Source of the DNA: Pseudomonas sp. RIT288
GTDB taxonomy: Bacteria > Pseudomonadota > Gammaproteobacteria > Pseudomonadales > Pseudomonadaceae
Length of the DNA stretch: 64,000 bases
Direction: 5' to 3'
Assembly (NCBI RefSeq): GCF_000631985.1
Contig: NZ_JFYN01000002.1
Location: 124,001 to 188,000 of the forward strand
Positions 30,653 to 39,668 of the stretch are shown in pieces (the stretch's first letter is position 1; every line of letters begins with the position of its first letter). The position numbers and the translations under genes were made by a program. The notes below the pieces were generated by a model. The model did not search any database. It saw only the letters and a program-made list of their open reading frames with translations, and was not told the origin of the DNA.

Positions 30653-31977
30653 TCCGTCGATTCCTGCGCCGTGACCCGCTGAGTCGGCGGATCGCGCTGA
30701 CGATTGTCGCGGCCATGCTCGCTTCGCTGGCACTCAATTTCCTGTTCGTGGAGGTGGCCGGGACTTGGGCGCGACCACCGATTGAACGCACCGGGTTGCT
30801 GGAGCAGATTGCCGCGACCGTCAAAGTGATCGAGGCTGCCCCGGCGCCTCTACGCGCGCAACTGGCGCACGCGGCAACCGGCCCGACGCAGGAGGTGACG
30901 TGGAGTGCGCACCGCGACGAACTCGGATTGCCAGCGGGTGGTACGCAGCTCATCGCCAACAAGACGTCGGGGTTGCATCAGTTGTTGGGCGATGAGCGAG
31001 ACATTCGGGTGTTCAATCCCGCTGACTGGCCGAGCGGCAGTCCGCTCGGCCGCTATGCGGCACTGATTCAATTGCCGGATGCCAGCTGGCTGTTGTTCTC
31101 TTCGCCCGAACGCTCCTGGGGCCTGGACATCGGCACGCGCATCGCGATCATCATCGCCCTGGGCCTGATCGCCACTGTGCTGGTGGCCTGGCTGGCCACG
31201 CAGCAACTGGCCAAACCGCTGCAACGTTTTGCCAGCGCCGCCCGGCGTTTTGGCGGTGATCTGCGCGCACCGCCGATCAAGGTCGAAGGTCCGGACGAGA
31301 TCCGCCAGGCGATCATCGCCTTCAACACCATGCAGGCGCAGATTCAACACTACATCAGCGAACGCACGCACATGCTCGCGTCGATTTCCCACGACTTGCG
31401 CGCACCGCTGACCCGCATGCGCCTGCGCAGCGAGTTCATGGAGGACTTTGATCATCAGGGCAAACTGATCCGCGACATCGAAGAAATGCAGTCGATGATC
31501 AACGCGGCACTGGCGTTCTTTCGGGAAGACACTCAGCCGGAGCAAAGCACTGCGTTCGACCTCTCGGAATTGCTGCAGACGATCATCGACGACTACCGCG
31601 ACCAGCACATTGCCATCGATTTCCACGGCCCGGCGCATCTGGTCTACGAGGGCCGGCCGCTGGGGATCAAACGGGTGATCGTCAACCTGCTGGAAAACGC
31701 CGAAAAGTATGCGCAGCAGCCGGCCATTGCCCTGAGCAGCGACGGTTACAGCGTCTGCATCGACGTCAGTGACAACGGGCCGGGGATTCCCGAAGCGTCG
31801 TTGCAGCGGGTGTTCGACCCGTTTTTTCGCCTGGAAACCTCGCGCAACCGGGAAACCGGTGGCGTCGGGCTCGGGCTGTCGGCGGCGCGGGCCATTGTGC
31901 GCGAGCAGGGCGGGGAACTGGCGTTGAGCAATCGCAGCGGCGGTGGTTTGCTGGCTCGGGTTGAGCTGCCACTGTAA
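30649..31977 (+). CDS. EnvZ-like membrane sensor histidine kinase
   Basis: 442 aa. Membrane segments at ~16-36 and ~163-183 enclose a periplasmic sensor region. A HAMP domain follows (~186-238), then the HisKA motif with His248 (ASISHDLRAPLTRMR), and N, G1 and G2 boxes of the ATPase domain (NLLENAEKYA; DNGPGI; GGVGLGLSAARAI). It phosphorylates the upstream regulator; the signal is unknown. ATGA overlap with the regulator gene. Confidence 0.95.
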   Translation: MIRRFLRRDPLSRRIALTIVAAMLASLALNFLFVEVAGTWARPPIERTGLLEQIAATVKVIEAAPAPLRAQLAHAATGPTQEVTWSAHRDELGLPAGGTQLIANKTSGLHQLLGDERDIRVFNPADWPSGSPLGRYAALIQLPDASWLLFSSPERSWGLDIGTRIAIIIALGLIATVLVAWLATQQLAKPLQRFASAARRFGGDLRAPPIKVEGPDEIRQAIIAFNTMQAQIQHYISERTHMLASISHDLRAPLTRMRLRSEFMEDFDHQGKLIRDIEEMQSMINAALAFFREDTQPEQSTAFDLSELLQTIIDDYRDQHIAIDFHGPAHLVYEGRPLGIKRVIVNLLENAEKYAQQPAIALSSDGYSVCIDVSDNGPGIPEASLQRVFDPFFRLETSRNRETGGVGLGLSAARAIVREQGGELALSNRSGGGLLARVELPL

Positions 31978-32039
31978 TACGTTGAAACATTTGGCCGTGA
32001 CGAACGGTCAACAGGACACATTCTCTGCAAGAAGCGTCC

Positions 32040-33224
32040 ATGAAAACCCCACGGCCCTCCGCACGGCTTGAACCACTGTCACAACTGCGCAATCTGAAAA
32101 TGGCTCGCTCCGCGCATGCCTATGTTCGTGGCAGTACGGTGCAGTTTTATGAGTGGCTGCACAGCCAACCGGGCCGCAATTTGCCGCAGGGCCCGGCGGT
32201 GTGGATCTGCGGCGATTGTCACGCCGGCAACCTCGGGCCGACGGGCGATCTGAAGGGGCACATCGACATCCACATTCGCGACCTTGATCAAACCGTTATC
32301 GGCAATCCTGCGCATGATCTGGTGCGGCTGGCGCTGTCACTGGCCACCGCCGCCCGTGGCTCGGATCTGCCCGGCGTGGCCACGGCACGAATGCTCGAAG
32401 AGATGATGCGCGGCTATGAGCAGGCGTTTGAAGACGACGTCGACAAAGAGCCGCCAAGACCCGCGCAAGTGAAGGCCGGGATGCGCAGCGCGGTGCAGCG
32501 CACCTGGAAACATCTGGCCCAGGAGCGCATTGAAAGCACCCAGCCGACCATTCCGCTGGGCAAGCATTTCTGGTCGCTGTCACGCGAAGAACGCAGTGCG
32601 CTGAAGACCCTTTGCGCCACGCCAGACCTGCACACGCTGGTGACCTCGTTGAAGGGTCGCAACAAGGACGACCGGGTGAAAATGCTCGATTCGGCCTATT
32701 GGGTCAAAGGCTGCAGTTCGCTGGGGCTCAAGCGTTATGCGGTGCTACTCGGTGTGGGCGAGGGCGACGATCAAGAGTATTGCCTGCTGGATATCAAGGA
32801 AGCGATTGCCGCCGCCGCACCACGAGTGGCGCGAGCCGCGATGCCTCGCGACAACGGCAAACGTGTGGTTGAAGGCGCGCGTTTTCTCTCGCCGGGCCTG
32901 GGTAACCGGATGATCGCCACCCGGGTGCTCGACCATGGATTCTTCATCCGCGAACTGTTGCCTCAAGACATGAAACTGGAGCTGGATCAGTTGAGCCAGA
33001 CCGACGCGATGCTCGCCGCCGGGTATCTGGCCCGCGTCGTGGGGCTGGCCCATGCCCGGCAAATGGACATGAGCACCCGGGCCTCATGGATGCGTGAACT
33101 GCAGGCGTGCCGCACGAAGGCGCTGGATGCGCCGTCGTGGCTGTGGACCAGTGTTGTGCAGTTGGTTGGCAAACATGAAAAAGGTTATCTGGAGCATTGC
33201 CGGCGTTATGCGCTGGAGCACTGA
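32040..33224 (+). CDS. DUF2252 family protein
   Basis: 394 aa. The conserved DUF2252 blocks are visible: MARSAHAYVRGS (21-32), CGDCHAGNLG (57-66) and IRDLDQTVIGNPAHDL (79-94). These mimic the catalytic loop and DFD-type metal motif of aminoglycoside-phosphotransferase/kinase folds, so a small-molecule kinase is possible, but no function is established. The gene stands alone, in the same direction as its neighbours. Confidence 0.85.
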   Translation: MKTPRPSARLEPLSQLRNLKMARSAHAYVRGSTVQFYEWLHSQPGRNLPQGPAVWICGDCHAGNLGPTGDLKGHIDIHIRDLDQTVIGNPAHDLVRLALSLATAARGSDLPGVATARMLEEMMRGYEQAFEDDVDKEPPRPAQVKAGMRSAVQRTWKHLAQERIESTQPTIPLGKHFWSLSREERSALKTLCATPDLHTLVTSLKGRNKDDRVKMLDSAYWVKGCSSLGLKRYAVLLGVGEGDDQEYCLLDIKEAIAAAAPRVARAAMPRDNGKRVVEGARFLSPGLGNRMIATRVLDHGFFIRELLPQDMKLELDQLSQTDAMLAAGYLARVVGLAHARQMDMSTRASWMRELQACRTKALDAPSWLWTSVVQLVGKHEKGYLEHCRRYALEH

Positions 33225-33257
33225 TCTGTGTGAGTGAAACAGTTGCCGGTTGCCGAT

Positions 33258-33307
33258 ATGAAATTTGTTCTGTAGATTTTCATGAAATTATAAGAAATAA
33301 ATTTCAT
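33258..33307. promoter_or_regulatory. Candidate operator upstream of the gamma-glutamylpolyamine operon
   Basis: ATGAAATTT (33258-33266), ATGAAATTA (33282-33290) and the inverted AAATTTCAT (33299-33307) lie just before the oxidase gene; TTTCATGAAA (33278-33287) is itself a palindrome. The XRE-cupin regulator encoded in this operon is the natural candidate to bind here. Confidence 0.55.
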
Positions 33308-33317
33308 GAGGCCGTGA

Positions 33318-34607
33318 ATGTTTCAGCAATCCCAGCAGCATGTCGCCAGTTATTACGCTCACAGTTGCGCCGATATCCTTAGCACACGGCCGGCACTGGA
33401 AGGTGCGCACGACACTGAAGTGGTGATCATCGGTGCCGGTTTCAGTGGGCTGCACACGGCATTGCGTCTGGCGCTGGCCGGCAAGCGCGTCACTGTGATC
33501 GAAGCCAGTCGCGTGGCGTGGGCTGCCTCGGGGCGCAATGGCGGGCAGGCGATTCTGGGCTGGTCGTGCGACATGCCGCCGCTGGAAGCAGCGCTCGGCC
33601 ATGAGCGCGCCCGGCGTCTGTGGGACGGCATGCGTTGGGCCGCGCAGGAACTGCGTGAATTACCCGGGCGGCATGGTTTCGATTGCGACTATCGCCCCGG
33701 CCATTTGTGGACGTCGGTGATGCCGCGTCGGGTCAGCCTGCTGACTGAATGGCAACACGAGGCCAGTCACAAGTGGGGCCATGACGGTCTGCAGTTCATT
33801 CCCCGTGAAGACCTGCCGCAATGGGTCGCCAGCGAGCGCTATCAGGCCGGCCTTTACGATGCCGAAGGCGCGCACCTCAATCCGTTGAAACTCGCTCTGG
33901 GTCTGGCCGCCGCCATCGAGCGCGCCGGCGGGCGCATTCATGAACAAAGCAAAGCGTTGAGTTATCAGCAGGAGGGCAGCGGTTTCCGGGTCAATACCGA
34001 GCGCGGTTCGGTGAAGGCCGATGTGCTGGTGCTGGCCTGCAACGCCTATCTCGATCAACTAGATCCGCAACTCTCAAGCTGCATCCTGCCGGTCGGCACT
34101 TATCAAGTCGCCACTGCGCCACTGACACCGGAGCAAGCCACCGCGCTGCTGCCGAGCAACGTCTGCGTGACCGACAACCAGTTCGTCCTCGATTACTTCC
34201 GCCGAACGCCGGACAACCGCTTGCTGTTCGGGGGCGGCTGCACCTATCTGGGCGGTATGCCCAAGGACATTGCGGCGGCGACTCGGCCGTTTCTCGAACG
34301 CGTGTTTCCTCAGCTCAAAGGTGTCGATCTGCAATTCGCCTGGGGCGGGCACATCGACCTGACCATGAACCGTACGCCGGATGTCGGCGGCGAGGGCAAT
34401 CGTTATTGGCTGCAGGGCTATTCGGGCCACGGCGTGCTGCCGACATTGGCCGCCGCCCGTGCGGTGTCCGATGCGATTCTCGGCGAAGCGGATGAATTGG
34501 CGTTGTATCAGGGCCTGAGCAATGGCCGTTTCCCCGGAGGCAAGCACTTCGCAGCACCGCTGGAGGCCATCGGCAAGGCCTGGTATCGGCTGCGCGACAG
34601 CATTTGA
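33318..34607 (+). CDS. FAD-dependent gamma-glutamylpolyamine oxidase (PuuB/PauB-like)
   Basis: 429 aa with the dinucleotide-binding motif VVIIGAGFSGLHTAL (35-49) and the DAO fold, including GGGCTYLGG and the C-terminal GYSGHGVLPT block seen in PuuB-type oxidases. It would oxidise gamma-glutamylputrescine (or a related gamma-glutamyl polyamine) to the aldehyde with release of NH3 and H2O2. GAGG lies 7 nt before the ATG. First gene of an operon with the regulator and the gamma-glutamyl ligase. Substrate assignment comes from context and family. Confidence 0.88.
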   Translation: MFQQSQQHVASYYAHSCADILSTRPALEGAHDTEVVIIGAGFSGLHTALRLALAGKRVTVIEASRVAWAASGRNGGQAILGWSCDMPPLEAALGHERARRLWDGMRWAAQELRELPGRHGFDCDYRPGHLWTSVMPRRVSLLTEWQHEASHKWGHDGLQFIPREDLPQWVASERYQAGLYDAEGAHLNPLKLALGLAAAIERAGGRIHEQSKALSYQQEGSGFRVNTERGSVKADVLVLACNAYLDQLDPQLSSCILPVGTYQVATAPLTPEQATALLPSNVCVTDNQFVLDYFRRTPDNRLLFGGGCTYLGGMPKDIAAATRPFLERVFPQLKGVDLQFAWGGHIDLTMNRTPDVGGEGNRYWLQGYSGHGVLPTLAAARAVSDAILGEADELALYQGLSNGRFPGGKHFAAPLEAIGKAWYRLRDSI

Positions 34608-34620
34608 TGAGATTTTGACC

Positions 34621-35178
34621 ATGAACAAGCAAGAAGAAATCGCTTCGCTGGCGATCCTGATCCACGACCTGCGCAAGCACAAGAAATACACCTTGAAAGA
34701 GCTGGCCGACAAAATCGGCCGTTCGGTGGGTTTTCTCTCGCAAGTCGAACGTGGGCTGTCGCGCCCGACCGTGGCCGACCTCACCGCGATCAGCGAAACC
34801 CTCGGCGTGCCGACCACCTATTTCTACAGCCTGCCCAAAGCCAGGCAAGTGCCGTGGGTCACCCGCCCGGACGAGCGCCGGACGCTGTATTACGCCAACG
34901 GCATCACCGACATTCTGGTGTCGCCGCAGATGCGCGCGTCGTTCTCCATGCTCGAAAGTCATCTGGAACCGGGCGCAAGCAGCGGCGACCGACACATGAG
35001 CGACAGCTCGGAGCAGGGCGGCTACGTCCTTGAAGGCGAGCTGACCTTGTGGCTGGGCCACGACGACGATCCGCTGACCTTAAAAGCCGGCGACAGCTTT
35101 CAATTCGACAGTCACACCCATTGCCGTTACGGCAACCTCACCGGGCAGCTCACTCGCGTGCTCTGGGTCTACACCTGA
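34621..35178 (+). CDS. XRE-cupin transcriptional regulator (PuuR/PauR-like)
   Basis: 185 aa from ATG 34621, 13 nt after the oxidase gene. An N-terminal helix-turn-helix (~10-64; TLKELADKIGRSVGFLSQVERG) is joined to a C-terminal cupin (~100-183; GGYVLEGELTLWLG, and LKAGDSFQFDSHTHCRYGN). This domain pair is typical of PuuR-type repressors of polyamine catabolism. Its place between the oxidase and the ligase genes supports that role. Confidence 0.92.
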   Translation: MNKQEEIASLAILIHDLRKHKKYTLKELADKIGRSVGFLSQVERGLSRPTVADLTAISETLGVPTTYFYSLPKARQVPWVTRPDERRTLYYANGITDILVSPQMRASFSMLESHLEPGASSGDRHMSDSSEQGGYVLEGELTLWLGHDDDPLTLKAGDSFQFDSHTHCRYGNLTGQLTRVLWVYT

Positions 35179-35199
35179 TAACAACAAAGGATGAACACG

Positions 35200-36546
35200 A
35201 TGGACGCTGTCTGCTCTGACCTGCTCGCCGAAGTGCGCGCGTTTCGCCAACGTTACCCCGAGGTGCGCTATGTCGACCTGATTTCCCTGGACATTCCGGG
35301 GCACTTTTACGGCAAGCGCTATCCGGTGGACATGCTCGAAAAAGTCGCGGCGGGCAGCGCACTGAAGCTGCCGCAGAACTGCGTGCTGCTGGGCGTGCAG
35401 GGCGGTCTGTTCAAGATTGGCGATTACTGTTTCAACGACGGCGACCCGGACGCCGTGCGCCGCTTGGTCCCGGGCACGCTCAAGCCCGTGACCTGGGAAG
35501 CGCAGCCGCTGGGGCAGATGCTGATTACCTCCGACGGCACCGCCAAACCGATCGAGTTCGAACCCCGCGAGGTGTTGGCAAAGGTACTCGACCGACTGGC
35601 GGGCAAAGGCATTCATCCGGTGGTGGCCTTCGAACTGGAGTTCTACCTGTTCGACAAAAAACTGCGCGACGGGCTTCCGCAATTCCCTCGGGACGAGCTG
35701 ACCGACGACGCCGATGATCAACCGAACATGCACATCGAACGCCTGTCGCGTTTCGCCCCGGTGCTCGACGAAATGGTTGAAGCGACGCGGGCTCAGGGCA
35801 TTGACGCCACGGTAATCACCGCGGAGCTGGGGCCTGGTCAGTTCGAGATCAATTTTGCTCATCTGGACGACGGCTTGCGCGCTGCGGACTGGGCGGCACT
35901 GTTCTGTCGCAGCACCCGCGGGGTTGCGCTCAAGCATGGCTACCGCGCCAGTTTCATGGCCAAGCCGTACGTGGAGCATCCGGGCAGCGGCATGCATGTG
36001 CATGTCAGCCTGTATGACGCGGCCGGCAACAACTTGCTGGCGGCCAATCACCAACAGCCGCTGCGCCATGCGGTCGCCGGGTGTCTGGATCTGCTGCCGC
36101 ACAGCATGCCGATCTTCGCCCCGAACCAGAACGCCATGCGCCGCTTGAGCGGCACGGTAAACACCGCGACCAAGGCGAACTGGGGTTACGAAGATCGCGA
36201 CGCCTGCCTGCGCATTCCTGAATCAGACACGAAAAACCTGCGCATCGAATACCGTCTGGCCGGCGCCGACGCCAACCCGTATCTGGTGCTGGCGGCAATT
36301 CTGGTGGGCCTGGAACATGGTCTGGAATCAGGCAACGAGCCGATCCCGCCACTCAACGACGACCGCAACAGCGGCATCGATTTCCCGACGGAAATCCTCG
36401 ACGCGGTGCGCGCGTTGCAGCATCAGCCGCAACTGCGTGCGGGACTGGGCGCAGAGTTCGTCGACGTGTATTGCGAGAACAAACGTCAGGATCATCTGGC
36501 GTTCATGCAGGAGATCAGTGCGCGGGAGTATCGCTGGTATCTCTAA
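35200..36546 (+). CDS. Gamma-glutamylpolyamine synthetase (glutamine-synthetase family, PuuA/SpuI-like)
   Basis: 448 aa from ATG 35200, chosen because AAAGGA lies 8 nt upstream; the ATG at 35191 overlaps that site. Glutamine-synthetase beta-grasp and catalytic domains are clear: FELEFYLFDK (metal Glu), AELGPGQFEINFAH, HPGSGMHVHVSL (metal His) and NRRLSGTVN-like NAMRRLSGTVN, and ESDTKNLRIEYRLAGADANPY is split across the active site. The enzyme ligates glutamate to putrescine or related amines using ATP, the first step before the oxidase. Only 9 nt separate its stop from the convergent pYEATS gene. Confidence 0.9.
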   Translation: MDAVCSDLLAEVRAFRQRYPEVRYVDLISLDIPGHFYGKRYPVDMLEKVAAGSALKLPQNCVLLGVQGGLFKIGDYCFNDGDPDAVRRLVPGTLKPVTWEAQPLGQMLITSDGTAKPIEFEPREVLAKVLDRLAGKGIHPVVAFELEFYLFDKKLRDGLPQFPRDELTDDADDQPNMHIERLSRFAPVLDEMVEATRAQGIDATVITAELGPGQFEINFAHLDDGLRAADWAALFCRSTRGVALKHGYRASFMAKPYVEHPGSGMHVHVSLYDAAGNNLLAANHQQPLRHAVAGCLDLLPHSMPIFAPNQNAMRRLSGTVNTATKANWGYEDRDACLRIPESDTKNLRIEYRLAGADANPYLVLAAILVGLEHGLESGNEPIPPLNDDRNSGIDFPTEILDAVRALQHQPQLRAGLGAEFVDVYCENKRQDHLAFMQEISAREYRWYL

Positions 36547-36555
36547 AACTCCACG

Positions 36556-38535
36556 TCAGCGCTCTTGAACGATTTGTGGTGCGGTCTTGAGCGCTGCCAG
36601 ATTGAGTTCCAGTTCTATTGCTGGCCCGGGAATCCAGATGCCCACCGTAAAGCCACCCCAGGCAGAAACCAGGAGTTTAGCGACACCTCTTTTGAATCGG
36701 CGTTTAACGGATGCCGGTTTGAAGCTGTCGTGGAGGTGAAACTCGACTTCCTCACCATCTTCTCCCGGCCCTTCCACGAGCAGTTTGATACGAACCCAGT
36801 TTTTGGAGCGGCCCTCTGAAAACTCCGCAGAAACCCTGAAGCCTGCGAGGCTGGCCTTTCCACCGAACCGGCCCCTTTGCAGATCATCGCGGTACATCAC
36901 CCGTCGCTTCAGTGCAGGGGCGGTATCGATGGGCCTGAGGCCAGAGCAATCCTCCTGTTCTTCCTTCGATGAGTGGGTCACCGCCGCATCAAGCATTTTA
37001 CTGAATCTGTCCAGCCGGCTGGTCAGTTGCCGCGCGGGCAGGCCTAGTGAAACGGCCAGATCGGTGATGCCAACAGTATCCATGGGGCGGTGGTCTGTGT
37101 TGTTGATGAGATTAAGTGCCCGCAGCGCCGTTTCTTGAATATCCGAACTCCAGAGCTTCATTTTATCGGCCATACGATTGATGCTCGCCGTACCTGTTAC
37201 CGTTTCCAGCTTTGCCACGACCTGATCGAGTAGCGACGGCAAGTCCTCAGTCGCAGAGCTTCGGCGCAGCCGCGCTTTACTGGCAGATAATTGCCAGCAC
37301 AACCAGGCGGCGGTGCCTCCTGAAGAGCGGGTAGCGGCTGCCACAAGCGCGGTACCGCGCACAGCAGTGGGGCGGGCGATACTCTCCTCGATTGCCCAGC
37401 GCCAGGCGCAATCGAGCATCGGCGGACTTTCAATACGCTTGGGAAGGCTTCTGAAGCGGTCCGGGATGATGGTCTGCGGAATGGCTCGCGCCAATTCCCA
37501 ATGCGCTGCGAGCGCGTCTGCCGGTATGCCCGGCTGGGCGGGGTTTGGAATCCAGTCGAGGATTCGCCTGCCCCAACGTTGCAAAACGTCTGCACCCGAT
37601 CCGACAGACGCGCTTTCACCCGGTGTTTGCAGGCTTTCACCCCGCTTGAGGGTTGAAAGTGCAACCAAGGCTCCATAGAACCTGAGCAAGGGGTCGGTTT
37701 TCGGGTTATCAAGAACAGACACGACATCCTGTGTGAGTGAGTTTGTTCCATTGGCGAGATCGTAAATCAGCAGTTGTGCAAGGCGCATTCGTTCACGCAT
37801 GCGATAGGTTTCTTCATCGCCGAGCACAGTGACGATGATCGTCTCGGCAGGATCGATACCGACGCTATCCTCTGCCACGAACCGTTCGACGTCAGGGACA
37901 ATCAACCGGGTGTGCTTGACCTTCAGAAAAACCACCGTTTTGCGGCCAGCCAGCGACGGAACGATCAGTCCCAGCCGCTCATTGAGGATGGATCGGAAAC
38001 CGACATGGAAGCGGCCAGGTTTGACCTGGTAGATGTAGCCTTTTTCATTGGACAGCAGATCGAGATTCAGCGACTGGGCAGAGTCTCTTCGCATTGCAAC
38101 ATCGTTTCGGTCGTACAGGCGAATACGCAGGTCTGCGACATTTTCGAGCAGAGAGTTCTCACCCGTGACAATCACGACGATTGAAGAATCCTGTGTTCGT
38201 TCAGAGGGTGTCAATGCATCGCTGACCGCATCAATCAGCGCATGAGTTTGCGGCTTGCTACTTTGTCTTGATGATACGTCGGACTCTATCTCGCTGGGGT
38301 CGAACTTCAACTGCGTTTTTTCCTGCCGGCCATCCAGTCGCACCATCGATTCCGACTGATGCCCGGCAGAATTCCAGCGCACCAGATACAGCCCTTCGGG
38401 CAACTGGGTATCGAGTTGCCCGGAGCCGCGCGCGATCTCGCTCAGGCTGGAGTCCAGCAATCTGATGGCAATGCCCGGCCGGGTAACCAGCGACAACTTG
38501 TACAGTGACCGTGAAGTGCTGGACTCATGGGACAT
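36556..38535 (-). CDS. 659-aa protein with C-terminal prokaryotic YEATS (pYEATS) domain
   Basis: Starts at ATG 38535 with GGGAG 7-8 nt upstream, overlapping the caspase gene end by 11 nt. The C-terminal ~100 residues (550-649) match the pYEATS pattern: QRGRFGGKASLAGFRVSAEF, then VEFHLHDSFKP and LLVSAWGGFTVGIW with a closing IELELNLAAL. The N-terminal ~65 residues form a small beta-rich unit (YKLSLVTRPGIAIRLL to LPEGLYLVRW). The long middle (~90-540) is a mix of beta and helix with no family I recognise. pYEATS domains are known from computational studies of bacterial conflict systems, where they are thought to recognise a ligand or modified protein. Third gene of the caspase operon; lower GC than its neighbours. 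Confidence 0.85.
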   Translation of the reverse strand: MSHESSTSRSLYKLSLVTRPGIAIRLLDSSLSEIARGSGQLDTQLPEGLYLVRWNSAGHQSESMVRLDGRQEKTQLKFDPSEIESDVSSRQSSKPQTHALIDAVSDALTPSERTQDSSIVVIVTGENSLLENVADLRIRLYDRNDVAMRRDSAQSLNLDLLSNEKGYIYQVKPGRFHVGFRSILNERLGLIVPSLAGRKTVVFLKVKHTRLIVPDVERFVAEDSVGIDPAETIIVTVLGDEETYRMRERMRLAQLLIYDLANGTNSLTQDVVSVLDNPKTDPLLRFYGALVALSTLKRGESLQTPGESASVGSGADVLQRWGRRILDWIPNPAQPGIPADALAAHWELARAIPQTIIPDRFRSLPKRIESPPMLDCAWRWAIEESIARPTAVRGTALVAAATRSSGGTAAWLCWQLSASKARLRRSSATEDLPSLLDQVVAKLETVTGTASINRMADKMKLWSSDIQETALRALNLINNTDHRPMDTVGITDLAVSLGLPARQLTSRLDRFSKMLDAAVTHSSKEEQEDCSGLRPIDTAPALKRRVMYRDDLQRGRFGGKASLAGFRVSAEFSEGRSKNWVRIKLLVEGPGEDGEEVEFHLHDSFKPASVKRRFKRGVAKLLVSAWGGFTVGIWIPGPAIELELNLAALKTAPQIVQER

Positions 38536-39658
38536 GGATTTTCTCCCGAGTGGGTTGCACAAACATTCTGTGGCGCCCCGAGCCGTCATCGATTTCGATC
38601 ACATAAAGGCTCTCCGGCAGGGGAGGCAATGACAGGGTCGGTCCGGTGACGACGAAGGCAGGCATATCGGCGACGGGTTTATTGTCGCCACCTTTGAGGA
38701 TCAGCCTGGTTCCGTTTGCCAATGTCGAGACATTCAGCTCCGGACCATTGGGAAGGCCCGCCGGCCCCGTCACAATCAAGGGGCCGTGCGGATCAGGTCG
38801 ATACGAGAGTTGGGGTAACTGATCATTGACGGTATAGCTTTTGATATTGGAATGGATGAAGTCTCGAAGCGGAGCCGCGTATAGCTCACCTGCGCTACCT
38901 GGACGATGCGTGCGTAAACCATCCATCAAGGCTTTGGTAAAGACACCGCGATACGGTTCCGTGCACGTTTCGTACGCGGGTTGACCCTCCTGGGCCGCGA
39001 ACGCCATTCCCCAAGGTGCTATTGGATCACCGTCAAAATCAGAAACCGGCTGTACCTGGGTCATTAACCGTGAGGCCTCTGACCTACAGCAATCAGCGAA
39101 CAAAAGGGCTTCGTTGAAGCGTTCGTGGAGTAAGGCCTTGCGAAAGCTCTCGCAAGGCACCAAACCTGCCGCGAGTTCGCTGGATTTCGGGTGAAAGTCA
39201 CCTGCCATAAAGCAGGTTTCATCCTGGCCGCGACCATATATTCGAGCCCGAATGCCATGGCCGGCGAGAAAGACATACACGCGTCTGACTTCTTCATCAT
39301 TGTCAACAAATGCGGTTGTGTACGCACCGCGTCCGACAGTTTCAATAGTGGATGTAATTTCCGTCGCCTTGGGGGCGCGCGCATTGTCAGGAGGTTGCCA
39401 ATCGCTATCTTTCTTGTCATCAGGGATGAACCAGCTCGGCAACTCGCCTTCCAGATAATCTTTCAGCCGCCCCGCAGATAACGCTACAGGCCAGGGATAC
39501 GTCCAGAAAAAAAGCCTTTCAGGCGGTACGTTGCCACCCAGGGGATCCAGTACCCAATCGGCGAAATCACAGGCATCGGCGACAGCGCCGTCCAACGGTT
39601 TCTGCGCGGCTCGCCGGTGATAGACATTGATGCCTACAACAATCGCCCAACTCTTCAT
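38525..39658 (-). CDS. Caspase-like (peptidase C14) protein
   Basis: 377 aa. A caspase p20-type domain spans ~1-290: strand WAIVVGINVY at the N-terminus, the catalytic His134 in FLAGHGIRAR and Cys191 in FADCCRSEA (D-x-C-R context). Both dyad residues are present, so the enzyme should be active, cutting after a specific residue of unknown type. Residues ~305-370 form a beta-rich tail (LNVSTLANGTRLIL ... LPESLYVIEI) resembling the N-terminus of the next protein. GAGG lies ~9 nt before the ATG at 39658; the previous stop is 10 nt upstream. Bacterial caspases usually act in abortive-infection or cell-death systems. Confidence 0.88.
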   Translation of the reverse strand: MKSWAIVVGINVYHRRAAQKPLDGAVADACDFADWVLDPLGGNVPPERLFFWTYPWPVALSAGRLKDYLEGELPSWFIPDDKKDSDWQPPDNARAPKATEITSTIETVGRGAYTTAFVDNDEEVRRVYVFLAGHGIRARIYGRGQDETCFMAGDFHPKSSELAAGLVPCESFRKALLHERFNEALLFADCCRSEASRLMTQVQPVSDFDGDPIAPWGMAFAAQEGQPAYETCTEPYRGVFTKALMDGLRTHRPGSAGELYAAPLRDFIHSNIKSYTVNDQLPQLSYRPDPHGPLIVTGPAGLPNGPELNVSTLANGTRLILKGGDNKPVADMPAFVVTGPTLSLPPLPESLYVIEIDDGSGRHRMFVQPTREKIHVP

Positions 39659-39668
39659 TGATTGAACC

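Noticed and set aside
34315..35061. Minus-strand ORF across the XRE-cupin gene
   Set aside because: Opposite-strand shadow; the forward frame has clear HTH and cupin domains.
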